A stretch of 64,000 bases of DNA from Chitinophaga sp. HK235. GTDB taxonomy: Bacteria > Bacteroidota > Bacteroidia > Chitinophagales > Chitinophagaceae. Shown in pieces: positions 19,206 to 27,577 of this stretch (within the stretch, counting starts at the first letter, position 1; each line of letters opens with the position of its first letter). The position numbers and the translations under genes were made by a program. Location of the stretch: the NCBI RefSeq assembly GCF_018255755.1, contig NZ_CP073766.1, positions 372,001 through 436,000 on the forward strand, given 5' to 3'. Below the pieces are notes generated by a model. The model searched no databases, was not told the origin of the DNA, and saw nothing but the letters and a program-made list of their open reading frames with translations.

Positions 19206-19319
19206 ATCAGGAGAAAGAAATCCCGTCCGCTATCATATTCATATTGGCTTTGGATCATTCCGGAGACGGAATTTCCGTGCCTGTTCTCTACCATTTTCGT
19301 CATTTAATAAATCACGCAT

Positions 19320-19985
19320 ATGCGACTATTGCTACCAGTAACTAAAAGCAAAGCCACCATTTATTTTCATCAGCATCAGGTATTCCTTACCGGGGCCCTT
19401 CATAAATGGATAGGCTTTAAAAATGATGTCCATGGCCAGTTAAGCCTGCATAGCTTTTCATGGTTGCAAAATGTAGATATCACCAGAGAAGGGCTGCGGA
19501 CAAGAGACGATTCCTATTTTTTTATCAATGCTTATGATACCGCCCTGATTAAAAAAATTGTGCGTGGTATTCAGGAAGATCCTACTATTTGTATAGGTGT
19601 ATCCGTAACGGATATTCATATTGAAGAAACGCCCGTGTTCCCTTCTAAAAAACAGTTTTATCCGGCTAGTCCGGTATTTGTAAAGAAATACCTGGATCGC
19701 AAAAATGAGAAACATGTTATGTATACAGATCCTGAAGCTGCTACCTGCCTGACCACTGTATTACAGCGAAAGCTAAGGCAGGCAGGCTTATCCGATCAGG
19801 GAGTTTCCGTTTCTTTTGATACTACTTACCCTAAGGCCAGTACGAAATTAATTGCTTACAAAATGGTCAATAATAAGGCGAACTTATGTCCTGTAGTGGT
19901 AGAGGGTACGCCTGAACAGGTGGCATTCGCCTGGGAAGTAGGAGTGGGCAACTGTACTGGAATTGGTTTCGGAGCATTAAAATAG
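19320..19985 (+). CDS. cas6: CRISPR-associated endoribonuclease Cas6
   Basis: Processes pre-crRNA by cutting within the repeat. The 221-residue protein has the RAMP-type ending GVGNCTGIGFG (Gly-rich loop near residues 207-217), typical of Cas6. The N-terminal LTGALHKWIG carries a candidate catalytic His. HGQLSLHSFSWLQ and YFFINAYDTALIKKIVRGI match the ferredoxin-like halves. It is the first gene of a five-gene operon; the next gene starts 7 bases after its stop. It lies between array A and the effector genes, so it should act on both arrays. Confidence 0.85.
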   Translation: MRLLLPVTKSKATIYFHQHQVFLTGALHKWIGFKNDVHGQLSLHSFSWLQNVDITREGLRTRDDSYFFINAYDTALIKKIVRGIQEDPTICIGVSVTDIHIEETPVFPSKKQFYPASPVFVKKYLDRKNEKHVMYTDPEAATCLTTVLQRKLRQAGLSDQGVSVSFDTTYPKASTKLIAYKMVNNKANLCPVVVEGTPEQVAFAWEVGVGNCTGIGFGALK

Positions 19986-19992
19986 AGATACC

Positions 19993-20577
19993 ATGGAAAA
20001 ATATTATGTGGTCATGTATAGTGGTCCCTTTGGCTATATCAAGCCCTGGACAGCCGTTAGAGACAGTGAAACATTCAGCCAGCAGTTCTTAACCGTTTCG
20101 ATAGTGGAAGGGCTGGAGAAAAAGTTGTTCCCTGAATTGTTGACAGAAACCGGCGATGTGAAAAAAATACGGCGGCATCGGATTAACTACTGTGGGATTG
20201 ATATTCAGCTGGAAAGAACCTGGTCTAAGGGTGGATTTAAGTTCACGAAAGAAAAAGGAATCTATAAGACCAATCAGAGCACTTTGAAGCGAGGAGTAAT
20301 GCTAATGCCGCATCTGTATCTTGCCTTTGGTGAAAGGGAGGATGCTGAAAGAGCATTCGAACAATCAATCTGTCTATGTCGTAACGAGGATTTATTGTTC
20401 CCCGGGTTTATGAAAGAGATGGAATCTGCTTCGTTTGATAGTATACCAGGTTTTGAACTACTGCCTGCAGACAGAGATACAGGTTTTAAAGTAGGGCATA
20501 ATCGTTTTGCTGGTGGAGCAGAAATGTACGGAAAACTGTCTGTAACTGGTAACCCCATACGAAATGAGCAAGAATAA
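19993..20577 (+). CDS. Probable Cas5-like Cascade subunit
   Basis: A 194-residue protein in the cas operon whose position and length fit Cas5, the subunit that caps the 5' handle of crRNA. The start YYVVMYSGPFGYIKPWTAVRD resembles the Cas5 N-terminal strand and following loop. PHLYLAFGEREDAERAFEQSI and LLFPG resemble the later helix and the LG-type end of the first Cas5 domain. The similarity is weak, so I give no gene symbol. The 3' end overlaps cas3 by 14 bases, which implies translational coupling. Alternative: a distinct small effector subunit. Confidence 0.6.
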   Translation: MEKYYVVMYSGPFGYIKPWTAVRDSETFSQQFLTVSIVEGLEKKLFPELLTETGDVKKIRRHRINYCGIDIQLERTWSKGGFKFTKEKGIYKTNQSTLKRGVMLMPHLYLAFGEREDAERAFEQSICLCRNEDLLFPGFMKEMESASFDSIPGFELLPADRDTGFKVGHNRFAGGAEMYGKLSVTGNPIRNEQE

Positions 20578-22732
20578 AAATGCCTGGCAGAACCTTCTGG
20601 CCAAAAAGAAGGTTCAACTTCACATTCATCTGGAGCAGGTCGCTTTAGCCATTGAATGCATTGCACAAAACCTTCATTACTCATTCGATAGAGGGTTGGC
20701 AAGAAAGGGAGCCGTGTTACACGACGTAGCTAAAGCCCATCCTCATTTCCAGCGGAAAATCAGAAAAAAAAGAAACACCACCTTAGTGGAAGAAGTGACC
20801 TGGGGATTTATACATCGTCATGAGTTGTCTTCATTGGCTTTTTTGCCGGCTTTTCCCCGGTCGGAATGGGACGTGTTGATCGATATGGTTGTAGCACATC
20901 ACCGGTCCATTATTCATGATCCGAGAGAACAAGGTATACTGGACCTTGATAATAATGATCGCCATTGGATAGCGCTCCATCTATACGCCTGGGAAGACTG
21001 GTTCCCCTACGGCCGCAGCATACTCAATCACTTTGGGTATGACTGCCCGGAAATTTCAAAGGAAGAAGCTGGTGCTGCGATGCAGTATGCTGTGGAGTAT
21101 TGCAGTAGAAAGAAAAACGGTTGGTCTCCATGGCGGGGACTGCTGATGGCGGCGGATCATTTCGCTTCTGCTTTTACCTACAACACCGGTGACCAATTGC
21201 AACATTTGTTTGTGAAACCGGATTTATCTGTGTTTCACCCTAAGGCTAAAAATCCGCTTTATCCATTGGCAGATATTCCGGCGTCTGACAACAGACAACA
21301 TACATTGGTAGTATACCCTACCAGTAGCGGAAAGACATACTTTTTAATCCGGCGTTGTAAGGGCCGTATAGCGTATATGTTGCCTTACCAGGCATCCATC
21401 AATGCCATGAGTGAACGTCTCAGGGAAAAGGGACTGGAGGTCAGGATTCAGCATGGTACTTCTTCTCTGGTGGTGAATAAAAACAATGTTGCTGAGAAAA
21501 TGCTGCAATCGCTGGTGGGGGCTTCTGTTAAAGTAATGACCCCACATCAGGTGGCAGGCATTATCTTCGGAACGGCCGGTTTTGAAAGCGTTATGCTGGA
21601 CCTAATGGGATGCGATGTTATTTTGGATGAAATCCATACTTACGCCGGTATTTCACAATCCATGGTAGTTGAAATCGTAAAAACATTACTACGGTTACAT
21701 TGCCGTATTCATATCGGTTCCGCAACAATGCCTGCCTGTCTGTACAATGCATTGCTGGAGGTATTAGGAGGCCCTGAACAGGTATATGAGGTGAAGGCCA
21801 CTCCGGAAGTCCTGGATACTTACGACCGGCATATCATTTTCAAACTGGAAGATGATACCGGTGTGCCGGAGCTTTTGCAGAAAGCTATTGCTGGTAAAGA
21901 GAAGGTACTACTTGTTTTTAATACAGTGGAAAAAGCTCAGCGGGCAATGTTAAAGTATGAAAAAATGTTTCCGGCTATACCTGTTTTGCTGATACATGCC
22001 GGATTCAGCTGGATGTTCAGATACGCAGCAGAAGAACAGCTGAAACAGCTCAATAAGAAAAAAAAGTCACCCTGTATTGTTATAGCTACACAGGTGGTTG
22101 AAGTAAGTCTTGATATCAGTTTCGACCTGATGGTAACAGAATGTGCCCCACTGGAAAGCCTTATTCAGCGAATGGGTAGAATACATAGGGAACGAAAGGA
22201 ACGTACCCAGGGAACCTATAAACCTATTTACGTTCTAGCGCCCAAGGGATCTCCCGCCCCTTATAAACAGGAGATTTTGGAAAAGAGTTATGCCCTGTTG
22301 CCGCCGGATGGAGAACCGTTAAGAGAGCGCGATCTGCAGGAGAAACTGGATGCTCTTTATCCAGCACTTGATTTACCGGAGATGGATATGCACCTGATTT
22401 ATAGGGAAGGTCGGTATGCTATCCGCGAATTAACCAACATCCGTCAGGCTACGCTGTTAAAAATAATGGGAGCGGATAGTCTGACTTGTATCCTGAAGGA
22501 AGATGAAAAGAGCTACCTGGAAGCATCCTGGGAGGAAAGACGGAAAATGGAAATTCCTATTAGCTGGTACCAGGTTAAGATAAATAATCTGGAGTCCACG
22601 CAGCTGGATGTAGGTTCCAAACCCTTTGTTGTTAAGCAATCACGGGAATTGCATCAGAAATACGGGTTGTTTTTAAAATCAGATAATACAGATTCATCAT
22701 GTACACAAGCTATATCGGCAAAAAATTCCTGA
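20564..22732 (+). CDS. cas3: CRISPR-associated helicase/nuclease Cas3 (HD-helicase fusion)
   Basis: Single-strand DNA nuclease-helicase recruited by Cascade to degrade the target. The N-terminal HD domain has LHDVAKAH (His53, Asp54), HRHELSS and VVAHHRS as metal-ligand motifs. The SF2 helicase core has Walker A PTSSGKT (252-258), a DEIH box (355-358), SATMP (motif III) and QRMGRIHR (535-542, motif VI). All key residues are present, so the protein should be active. At 722 residues it is a usual length for an HD-fused Cas3. It overlaps the genes on both sides (14 and 34 bases). Its place in the middle of the operon, before cas8 and cas7, is unusual for I-B systems. Confidence 0.93.
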   Translation: MSKNKNAWQNLLAKKKVQLHIHLEQVALAIECIAQNLHYSFDRGLARKGAVLHDVAKAHPHFQRKIRKKRNTTLVEEVTWGFIHRHELSSLAFLPAFPRSEWDVLIDMVVAHHRSIIHDPREQGILDLDNNDRHWIALHLYAWEDWFPYGRSILNHFGYDCPEISKEEAGAAMQYAVEYCSRKKNGWSPWRGLLMAADHFASAFTYNTGDQLQHLFVKPDLSVFHPKAKNPLYPLADIPASDNRQHTLVVYPTSSGKTYFLIRRCKGRIAYMLPYQASINAMSERLREKGLEVRIQHGTSSLVVNKNNVAEKMLQSLVGASVKVMTPHQVAGIIFGTAGFESVMLDLMGCDVILDEIHTYAGISQSMVVEIVKTLLRLHCRIHIGSATMPACLYNALLEVLGGPEQVYEVKATPEVLDTYDRHIIFKLEDDTGVPELLQKAIAGKEKVLLVFNTVEKAQRAMLKYEKMFPAIPVLLIHAGFSWMFRYAAEEQLKQLNKKKKSPCIVIATQVVEVSLDISFDLMVTECAPLESLIQRMGRIHRERKERTQGTYKPIYVLAPKGSPAPYKQEILEKSYALLPPDGEPLRERDLQEKLDALYPALDLPEMDMHLIYREGRYAIRELTNIRQATLLKIMGADSLTCILKEDEKSYLEASWEERRKMEIPISWYQVKINNLESTQLDVGSKPFVVKQSRELHQKYGLFLKSDNTDSSCTQAISAKNS

Positions 22733-23997
22733 AACATTATAACCATAGGGAGAAAACGAACTTTACGGCAAAGGAATTTTTCATGCAGGAGTTTTTTGAT
22801 CTCTTTTTTACCGATCACTCCCATTTAATGCATGTATCCAATTCCCCCTTCCACTATAAGCCAGGACAGGGAGCTGTAGAGATGTACGGTTCCAAGTCGC
22901 TGGCTCAGCTCAACGAGCTGAAAACTTCCATTGAGAGCAATATAGTCTATATGGGAAATTACGTTGGTGGCCCAGCAATGGATATGGATAATACCACATC
23001 CGGACAGATAACCAACATGACAGGGATTTTGCAGGAAGAGGATATTTATGCCTCCTGGATTGGCGCCGCTTTGGGCATAGGTGTAAATGGAAGCTTTGTT
23101 ATGTTGATTGATGAAGAAGAATTGCTTTGGATGTTGTTTGAAGGTTGGGAATGTTACCGTAAATACCTCCATCAAACACCGGGTCTGAAAGACAAACAAA
23201 TTGAAACCTGGAATGGAAACTGGATTTGTCTTCGGTTGGAAAATCCAAACGCTGCTGATGACCTGTTGCCAATTGAACCAGTGGAGGTTTTAGGAAAATT
23301 GGCTATCCCCACAGAGTCATGGGCTAAGGTGACTTTTATGTTGGCTAAATATTTCTCTCAAAAACAAATACTGACTGCGTACGCATATAATTTATCTCAA
23401 ACCAATACCACACTGGGTTTTGTTAATATTTTTTTATATGAAGTGAATCGAATGTTTGAGTGGCGGGAAAATACTTTTTTAGGAGAAGACATTATACTTC
23501 AGGAGAACCAGATTACCCGGCTTCAGACATATTATAACCTAAAGACGGCCTGTAAAATGGGTGCCATCGGGCTGAAGGCATTGGAACCTAAATATCTCCG
23601 GGAATTTATGCCTAAACCAATTGGCGGAGGAAAAGACTTTGTATACTCTGCCAATACTGCTAATGATTTTCAAATCTTCAAAATATGGTTAATTGCTATG
23701 TTAAACAAAATTGAACTGCTGAATCTGGCTGATGAAGTGGCTGCAGCCCTGAAAGAATTTGCTAAAAGTGATAAGAAAGGAAGAAGTATTAAAGATCAGC
23801 TTAGTAAGGAAATACGGGAATCCCGATCACCGCTCCAGTTTATTGATAATCTCAGAGAATTGCAGGATGAAGTACCTATCCTCGCGGATACGCTCTCCAT
23901 TGTAATGAAGGAAGCATTGACAATGCCGCGGGACCATTTCCCTTTGTTTTTATGCCTTATTCGTTTTCAATATTCCTATCGGTCTGCTAAAAATTAA
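22699..23997 (+). CDS. Probable Cas8 large subunit
   Basis: A 432-residue protein between cas3 and cas7; by position and size it is the Cascade large subunit, which recognises the PAM and recruits Cas3. I see no CxxC zinc pairs like those in many Cas8a1/Cas8b proteins. Visible features are an aromatic N-terminal block (EFFMQEFFDLFFTDHSHLMHV), GVNGSFVMLIDEEELLWMLFEGWECYRKYL, and a helical C-terminal third (ADEVAAALKEFAKSDKKGRS). The start overlaps cas3 by 34 bases. Identity rests mainly on context, so the exact Cas8 subfamily is open. Confidence 0.7.
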   Translation: MYTSYIGKKFLKHYNHREKTNFTAKEFFMQEFFDLFFTDHSHLMHVSNSPFHYKPGQGAVEMYGSKSLAQLNELKTSIESNIVYMGNYVGGPAMDMDNTTSGQITNMTGILQEEDIYASWIGAALGIGVNGSFVMLIDEEELLWMLFEGWECYRKYLHQTPGLKDKQIETWNGNWICLRLENPNAADDLLPIEPVEVLGKLAIPTESWAKVTFMLAKYFSQKQILTAYAYNLSQTNTTLGFVNIFLYEVNRMFEWRENTFLGEDIILQENQITRLQTYYNLKTACKMGAIGLKALEPKYLREFMPKPIGGGKDFVYSANTANDFQIFKIWLIAMLNKIELLNLADEVAAALKEFAKSDKKGRSIKDQLSKEIRESRSPLQFIDNLRELQDEVPILADTLSIVMKEALTMPRDHFPLFLCLIRFQYSYRSAKN

Positions 23998-24002
23998 TAG
24001 TT

Positions 24003-25070
24003 ATGAATACATCTCCATTTATTTATCTGAGAGGATTAAGACACGTATCCCATTCCGTTTTTGCTGTAAATGAAGGACAGAAATTTTATTTTGACCCCCA
24101 GTTTGGGCGACGGATGGCTTATTCCAGCGGTCAACAGGTTAAACGGGCTATCATGGAAGGGCTGAATATGCCTTTTGCAGCCATTACTTTCAACTGGGAA
24201 ATTGATAAGAAAGAAAATAAGGCGAATCAGAAAGAACCTCATTCTCCTTGTGATCCTACTTATGCTGACCAGCTGTTAGGAGGTTATATGAAAGCAGGTG
24301 CTAATATTATGGCTGTTAAACGCAGGAGCCCTCTGTCCATATCTGCCATGAGACCCTTACATCCTTTGCTGGGTGGGATTGCCAGCCCTACAGAAAACAT
24401 CACATTCGATCGTACACAACACACAGGGAATCATAAAGTAAAAGTATTCTGGACAAAAGGGAAAGAGCGGGGAGATGAACTCAGTACCGGGGAGCTGGAA
24501 GAATGGCTGGAGTCCAACCAGCGATCGCTTCCAAACAGAGCGTTTATCATGGATCAGACCCGGGCATCAGGATTGTTTGTATATGATATGGCCATTGATC
24601 TCCGCACACTTTTCTCTGTGTCTACAAACAAGTTTGAGCCGGAGCTTTACCCGGAAATAGAAGCTAAATTGAGAGACAACGGTTGGAAGGAAGGAAAAAA
24701 CGCTTTCGGAAACTGTCTCATATGTCCAAAAGAAAAACGGGAAGAAATTATTCCTGCTTTAGCTAAGGCAATCATTAACTGGCGTATTTCCACCAATCAA
24801 TCCAGGACTTATGACCCTATGGCCACTGTAGCAATAGTGATAAGCGATAATGCCAATCAGGTGGCCTATGCTATTCGTGGTGATCTGCGTGAAGATACAG
24901 AAAGGGCACAAGCCGTTCCTGTTATTGATACCACTGCTAAAGCCGATTTTTTTGTGACGCCCTTGGCCGCCAGCTACATTGTGGGAGCAACTGGCAATGC
25001 CGATGCATTGGAAAAAGCGGAGAATAAATTGATACAGCTGATGTCAGCGTTTAAATATGAATCAAATTAA
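24003..25070 (+). CDS. cas7: Cas7-type Cascade backbone protein
   Basis: A RAMP protein that would form the crRNA-binding filament. The N-terminus SPFIYLRGLRHVSHSVFAVNEG, followed by RRMAYSSGQQVKRAIM, matches the Cas7/Cst2/DevR pattern (first strand, then a SSGxxxxRA helix). PLSISAMRPLHPLLGG and YDMAIDLRTLFSV fit the central region, and AYAIRGDLREDTERAQAVPVI the later part. At 355 residues it is a typical Cas7 length. It starts 5 bases after cas8 and is the last gene of the operon; no cas4, cas1 or cas2 follows before array B. Confidence 0.82.
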   Translation: MNTSPFIYLRGLRHVSHSVFAVNEGQKFYFDPQFGRRMAYSSGQQVKRAIMEGLNMPFAAITFNWEIDKKENKANQKEPHSPCDPTYADQLLGGYMKAGANIMAVKRRSPLSISAMRPLHPLLGGIASPTENITFDRTQHTGNHKVKVFWTKGKERGDELSTGELEEWLESNQRSLPNRAFIMDQTRASGLFVYDMAIDLRTLFSVSTNKFEPELYPEIEAKLRDNGWKEGKNAFGNCLICPKEKREEIIPALAKAIINWRISTNQSRTYDPMATVAIVISDNANQVAYAIRGDLREDTERAQAVPVIDTTAKADFFVTPLAASYIVGATGNADALEKAENKLIQLMSAFKYESN

Positions 25071-25090
25071 ATCTTTTGTCACTTTAACCT

Positions 25091-25132
25091 GTCGTCGATG
25101 TGGTGGATAGTTAATTTTCCTGCATCGACGAC
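25091..25132. repeat. Inverted repeat upstream of CRISPR array B (leader hairpin)
   Basis: Perfect 10-bp arms: GTCGTCGATG at 25091-25100 and CATCGACGAC at 25123-25132, with a 22-nt loop, then TTTTGAAA. The arms and the following T-rich sequence match the element before array A. It starts 21 bases after cas7 and could also end the cas transcript. Confidence 0.75.
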
Positions 25133-25201
25133 TTTTGAAAACTATAAGCTTTATAATGAACTAGTTGTATTGTTAAAGAATTGAAAATGGGCACTATTGA
25201 A

Positions 25202-25419
25202 TATTTGAATTGGACTATAGAAGAATTGAAATGATTCCTGCTCAGGGTTATCATTCTTTTTTAGTGTATGCTTTAATCGGACCATATTAGGAATTGAAAT
25301 TTAACTGAACCACCACGTTCTGGCATTGGTGTGCTTAGTTTTAATCGAACCATGTAGGAATTGAAACGAGGAAGTTTCATGTCAAAAAAAACTGAGTCGA
25401 ACTGTTTAAGAATTGAAAC
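25202..25419 (+). CRISPR. Short degenerate CRISPR array B (3-4 repeats)
   Basis: The best 30-nt repeat is at 25338-25367, with core TTAATCGAACCATGTAGG plus AATTGAAAC. A near copy is at 25270-25299 and a more diverged one at 25202-25231. Spacers between these are both 38 nt. A fourth, weaker copy at 25390-25419 (TCGAAC and AAGAATTGAAAC retained) is separated by only 22 nt and runs into the 3' end of the neighbouring minus-strand gene. The repeat differs from array A in the middle and is 2 nt longer, although both share GTTTTAATCG and GAATTGAAA. Confidence 0.75.
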
Positions 25420-27046
25420 TATACACCGCTGCTATCACCTCGTCCAACCCATTCCCATCTTCGAGCGTCCCCCAGGTGAGGTGCCCTTCTGTAGCCAGTC
25501 TTGCCTTGCAGAACAGTTCTGCGAGTGCGGGCGCGGTATGTATTAGTTCGATGGCTTGTATGGCGAGGGCCATTTTTTCGGTGATGATACGGGCTTTCAG
25601 TTCGTAGTTGGTGGGTTGGTGGAGGAGTTGCTGTAGTTTGTTGAGGTGTTGATTGAGAATGGGGTGCTGACCTTTGGCGCGTTGAAAGTATTGCATGAGG
25701 GCGTCCATACTTTGGGGTTCTTTATGCATGGCGCGGAGTACGTCGAGGGCCTGGATATTGCCGGAGCCTTCCCAGATGGCGTTGACAGGTATATCGCGGT
25801 AGAGGCGGGGGAGGATGGATTCTTCCACGTAGCCGTTGCCGCCGAGGCATTCGAGTATTTCGCCCATGGCGAGGACGGCCCTTTTGGTATTCCAGAATTT
25901 ACCGATGGCGGTGGTGATGCGGGAGAAGTACAGGGCTGTTTCGTTGGTGGTAGCTTCATCGAAGCTTTGGGCGAGGCGCATGGCGAGGGTGGTGGCTGCG
26001 GCTGATTCGAGACAGAGGTCTGCCAGTACATTTTTCATGAGGGGCTGGTCTATCAGCTTGCGGCCGAAGGCGCTTCTATGGCGGCAGTGGTGGATGGCTT
26101 CTGCGAGGGCGCGTTGCAGGGTGGCGGCTGAGCCTACGGCACAGTCGAGGCGGGTATGACGTACCATTTCCATGATGTTGGCGATACCGCGGCCTTCTTC
26201 GCCGATGATCTTTCCCCAGGCTTCGTGGAACTCCACTTCACCGGAGGCGTTGGACCTGTTGCCCAGCTTGTCTTTGAGACGTTGGAAGCGGAGCTGGTTT
26301 TTGCTGCCGTCGGGGGTGAAGCGGGGAACGAGGAAACAGCTGAGACCTTTATGGGTCTGTGCCAGTACGAGGAAGGCGTCGCTCATGGGAGCGCTGCAGA
26401 ACCATTTACGGCCGGTGATGCGGTAGATGCCGGGGCTCACGGCGTGGGCGTGGGTGATGTTGGCGCGTACGTCGGAGCCGCCCTGGGGCTCGGTCATGGC
26501 CATGCCGAAGGTGACACCTCTTTTGTCGTAGTAAGGGATATGCCTTTCGTCATAGGTGTTGGAAAGAACCAGGGGCAGCCATTCTTCGGCGATATCGGGA
26601 GATATTTTTAAAGAGGGCACTACTGCAAAGGTCATAGTCAACGGGCAGCTGCTCCCTTCGTCTATCTGTTGTTTGAGATAGGAGAGCACGCTATGGGCCA
26701 GGTATCCGCCCTGCGGCGCAGTCCAGGCGATGGAATGCACCTGATGTTCGATAGCAGTGGCCATCATCTGATGGTAAGCAGGGTGATAGGTGACGGTATC
26801 GAGGCGGTTGCCGAAGCGGTCGTGGGTATGTAATACCGGCGTGTATTTATTGGCCAGGGTACCGGCTTCCTGGAGTTCGTGACTGCCCATGAGCCGGCCC
26901 AGCTGTATGGCCCTTTCGGTGGCTGCGCTGCCGCCATAGGCTTGCAGTGCGTGTTGCAGATGAGGATGGGTGGAGAAGGTATTGTAGTTTTCCAGCACAG
27001 GCACCTGGTTGGTGACATGCTGAAAGTCGAAACCGGGACCAGACAT
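25406..27046 (-). CDS. AidB-like acyl-CoA dehydrogenase
   Basis: Flavoprotein of the acyl-CoA dehydrogenase superfamily, AidB branch. The open frame begins at GTG 27097, but the ATG at 27046 (MSGPGFDFQHVTNQVP) gives the normal AidB-type N-terminus and about 546 residues, close to E. coli AidB, so I use it. Motifs: MTEPQGGSDVRAN (FAD loop), ITGRKWFCSA, RHTRLDCAVGSAATLQRAL (helix with the AidB-type Arg), FGRKLIDQPLM, ILECLGGNGYVEE and IWEGSGNIQALDVLRA. E. coli AidB is linked to the alkylation response; acyl-CoA turnover is equally possible here. The last residues (SFNS and stop) are encoded within a degenerate repeat of CRISPR array B. Confidence 0.88.
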   Translation of the reverse strand: MSGPGFDFQHVTNQVPVLENYNTFSTHPHLQHALQAYGGSAATERAIQLGRLMGSHELQEAGTLANKYTPVLHTHDRFGNRLDTVTYHPAYHQMMATAIEHQVHSIAWTAPQGGYLAHSVLSYLKQQIDEGSSCPLTMTFAVVPSLKISPDIAEEWLPLVLSNTYDERHIPYYDKRGVTFGMAMTEPQGGSDVRANITHAHAVSPGIYRITGRKWFCSAPMSDAFLVLAQTHKGLSCFLVPRFTPDGSKNQLRFQRLKDKLGNRSNASGEVEFHEAWGKIIGEEGRGIANIMEMVRHTRLDCAVGSAATLQRALAEAIHHCRHRSAFGRKLIDQPLMKNVLADLCLESAAATTLAMRLAQSFDEATTNETALYFSRITTAIGKFWNTKRAVLAMGEILECLGGNGYVEESILPRLYRDIPVNAIWEGSGNIQALDVLRAMHKEPQSMDALMQYFQRAKGQHPILNQHLNKLQQLLHQPTNYELKARIITEKMALAIQAIELIHTAPALAELFCKARLATEGHLTWGTLEDGNGLDEVIAAVYSFNS

Positions 27047-27120
27047 AACAGAAGATTTTGTGTACTTAAATTTAAGATATTTACCTTTAGAAAACACTAA
27101 CTCCGTAGCATATACGAATA

Positions 27121-27499
27121 ATGGACGTAAAGGAAAAAATCATACACAGCTATATCCTGGCTTATAATAATATGGATGTTGACAAGATGCTGGAGAATAT
27201 GGATGCTGATCATTTTCGAAAATATAACCAATGGAGTGGTGAACCTGACACTGCATGGCTTGACTGATTTCAAAAAGCAGGCAGAACAGACCTTGTCGTT
27301 TTTTACAGAAAGAAAACAAACCATTAGCGCAATAAGACAGGAAGGCGATCAGGTAACGATCGGGATCGATTATTATGCTGTGCTAGCTATAGACCTGCCC
27401 AATGGCCCTTCAAAAGGGGAGGTGCTGAACCTGAAAGGTCAGTCGGTGTTTACCTTCTCCCCGGAAAATACCATAACCAGACTAACAGACATCAGCTAA
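27121..27499 (+). pseudogene. NTF2-like/SnoaL-like protein, frameshifted
   Basis: The ATG at 27121 opens a frame with the typical NTF2-like first helix (MDVKEKIIHSYILAYNNMDV) and DKMLENMDAD. About 90 bases in, the reading continues in the next frame as IFENITNGVVNLTLHGLTDF and runs to SVFTFSPENTITRLTDIS, the usual end of these ~120-residue proteins. Removing one base near 27211 (the C in GATCATTTTC) would restore a single frame. I therefore call a one-base frameshift; a sequencing error is the alternative. It is divergent from the AidB-like gene. Confidence 0.78.
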
Positions 27500-27577
27500 A
27501 ATTATCACCTTGAAAAAAATAGGTTGCTGTCCTGTTGGCCATAGGCCCACAATGTTTCCCGGATGCCCGTGATTGAG

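Noticed and set aside
25157..25186. Additional repeat copy before array B ending in AAAGAATTGAAA
   Set aside because: Only the last ~12 bases match and it would leave a 15-nt spacer; too weak to count as a repeat.
18915..25330. Similar 12-mers TTCTGGCATCGG (spacer A1) and TTCTGGCATTGG (spacer B2)
   Set aside because: One mismatch in 12 bases between two spacers, with no extended similarity; probably chance.
26156..26611. 151-codon plus-strand Gly/Val-rich frame within the AidB-like gene
   Set aside because: Composition shadow of the GC-rich antisense strand of the dehydrogenase.
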